Positions 21,035 to 21,662 of a DNA stretch of 21,662 nt are shown in pieces (the first letter of the stretch is position 1; every line of letters starts with the position of its first letter). This DNA is from a virus. The position numbers were made by a program, and so were the translations under genes. The notes beneath the pieces are model-generated. The model saw only the letters and a list, made by a program, of their open reading frames with translations. It did no database searches and was not told where the DNA came from. The stretch lies in the IMG/VR virus record IMGVR_UViG_3300033149_002501, positions 1 through 21,662 of that record, one strand, 5' to 3'.

Positions 21035-21662
21035 GATACAACCTCGTGATATATCAAATTGAAACCGACCTCTTTGTCGGTATCGCTATCGTTCTTGTAT
21101 TTGACAATAATTTGCATATATTGATAAACGTCCGCATCGTAATCCGACTTGTCTGAATAAAGCAAACCTGAAACAACAACATCAAAACCAAATTGGTTCA
21201 ACATGACGTCCGCTGGCATACCATAGGCCGCAGCGATATTCGCATCCTTCGGAGATTTAACATAAAGATCAACCCGGTCACGAGCGTTTGCATCTATGAC
21301 ATCAAGTTTATTGATTTTTGCTTTTGCATACGGAACAACAAAAATCACCTCTTGCTCCGAGTTTTTGGCGACAGTCACTTTTTTTCCATGCTTTCGCCTA
21401 TATAACTTTGAACCATCTTTTAAAACTTTTGTCGCAAAAGGTTCTCTTGAATAAAAGGAACCTACTTTTTTATTTGACTTAACAACGAGATTATTTTTGT
21501 AATCGTCCTCGTCTTTTGGTGACAAAGTATGCGTGTAATATATAGGCCCGTCGATTGCTATTAAAAAGCATCTATTTTGTTTTTTGAAATGAAAATGATC
21601 AAGACCTTTTTCAAGTACGTTTGATTTGAAATCTGAATATGATGGTAGTTTGATCTCAATCA
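21031..21662 (-). CDS. Hypothetical phage protein, cut by the right edge
   Basis: The reading frame stays open to the window end, so the true start lies outside; a TTG at 21525 is internal, since coding-like sequence continues upstream of it (CFLIAIDGPIYYTHT). At least 209 residues are present. The protein is beta-rich, with LYRRKHGKKVTV in the middle and DVVVSGLLYSDKSDYDADVY near the end. I recall this pattern from hypothetical proteins of uncultured marine phages but no function is known to me. It precedes the two-TM gene with an ATGA overlap and may be a virion protein. Confidence 0.65.
   Translation of the reverse strand, partial: IEIKLPSYSDFKSNVLEKGLDHFHFKKQNRCFLIAIDGPIYYTHTLSPKDEDDYKNNLVVKSNKKVGSFYSREPFATKVLKDGSKLYRRKHGKKVTVAKNSEQEVIFVVPYAKAKINKLDVIDANARDRVDLYVKSPKDANIAAAYGMPADVMLNQFGFDVVVSGLLYSDKSDYDADVYQYMQIIVKYKNDSDTDKEVGFNLIYHEVVS

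Noticed and set aside
21031-21525. Complete 164-aa gene starting at TTG 21525
   Set aside because: The frame continues open and protein-like to the right edge, so the gene is truncated by the window.
1-21662. CRISPR array, tRNA, integrase, transposase or insertion sequence
   Set aside because: None seen: no regularly spaced repeats, no cloverleaf-like sequence noticed, and no recombinase-like protein among the reading frames.

Overview
The window is a contiguous stretch of an AT-rich tailed-phage genome, or a prophage of one. It holds the late structural and lysis genes, read almost entirely on the minus strand. Genes are packed with TAATG or ATGA overlaps and strong GGAG-type ribosome binding sites. 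The head module resembles that of Mu: DUF935-type portal, MuF domain, protease I with a nested scaffold, capsid, gp35-, gp36- and gpG-like genes. The tail is a long flexible siphovirus type: tube, G/GT chaperones with a -1 frameshift, tape measure. No integrase, transposase, repressor, replication gene, tRNA or CRISPR is visible. The host cannot be named. Several small proteins resemble, from memory, hypotheticals of uncultured environmental phages.

Layout in transcription order (right to left): an unknown protein cut by the right edge (21031-21662); a two-TM protein; TerS and TerL (18704-20739); a portal fused to a MuF domain (16503-18710); protease I with an internal scaffold start (15332-16456); a head decoration protein; the major capsid protein; a 59-aa gp35-like gene; the gp36-like adaptor; the gpG-like and tail-terminator genes; the tail tube (11348-12256). 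A UUCG-loop terminator follows.

The operon is then interrupted by a plus-strand cassette (10359-11292) of GIY-YIG nuclease, zinc-finger-like protein and a small FlbD-like protein. Minus-strand genes resume with the tail chaperones (slippery GGGAAAC plus hairpin), tape measure, two baseplate proteins, a receptor-binding fibre and a small protein with a 13-A tract. The left 2.4 kb is a lysis region: holin-like proteins, an HNH nuclease, a lipoprotein, a 53-aa gene, a CHAP/NlpC-type endolysin and one more gene cut by the left edge.

The most unusual signal is RNA structure. Three directly abutting perfect stem-loops at 111-156 carry loops ACGGAG, GGA and ACGGAG when read on the plus strand. Several gene leaders place GGA or the Shine-Dalgarno in the loop of a short perfect hairpin (2374-2391, 4524-4541, 10289-10304, 11046-11064). 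This layout suggests post-transcriptional control by a GGA-binding factor (CsrA/Rsm-like, RegB-like or phage-specific), possibly with a decoy RNA. It is an inference from sequence only.
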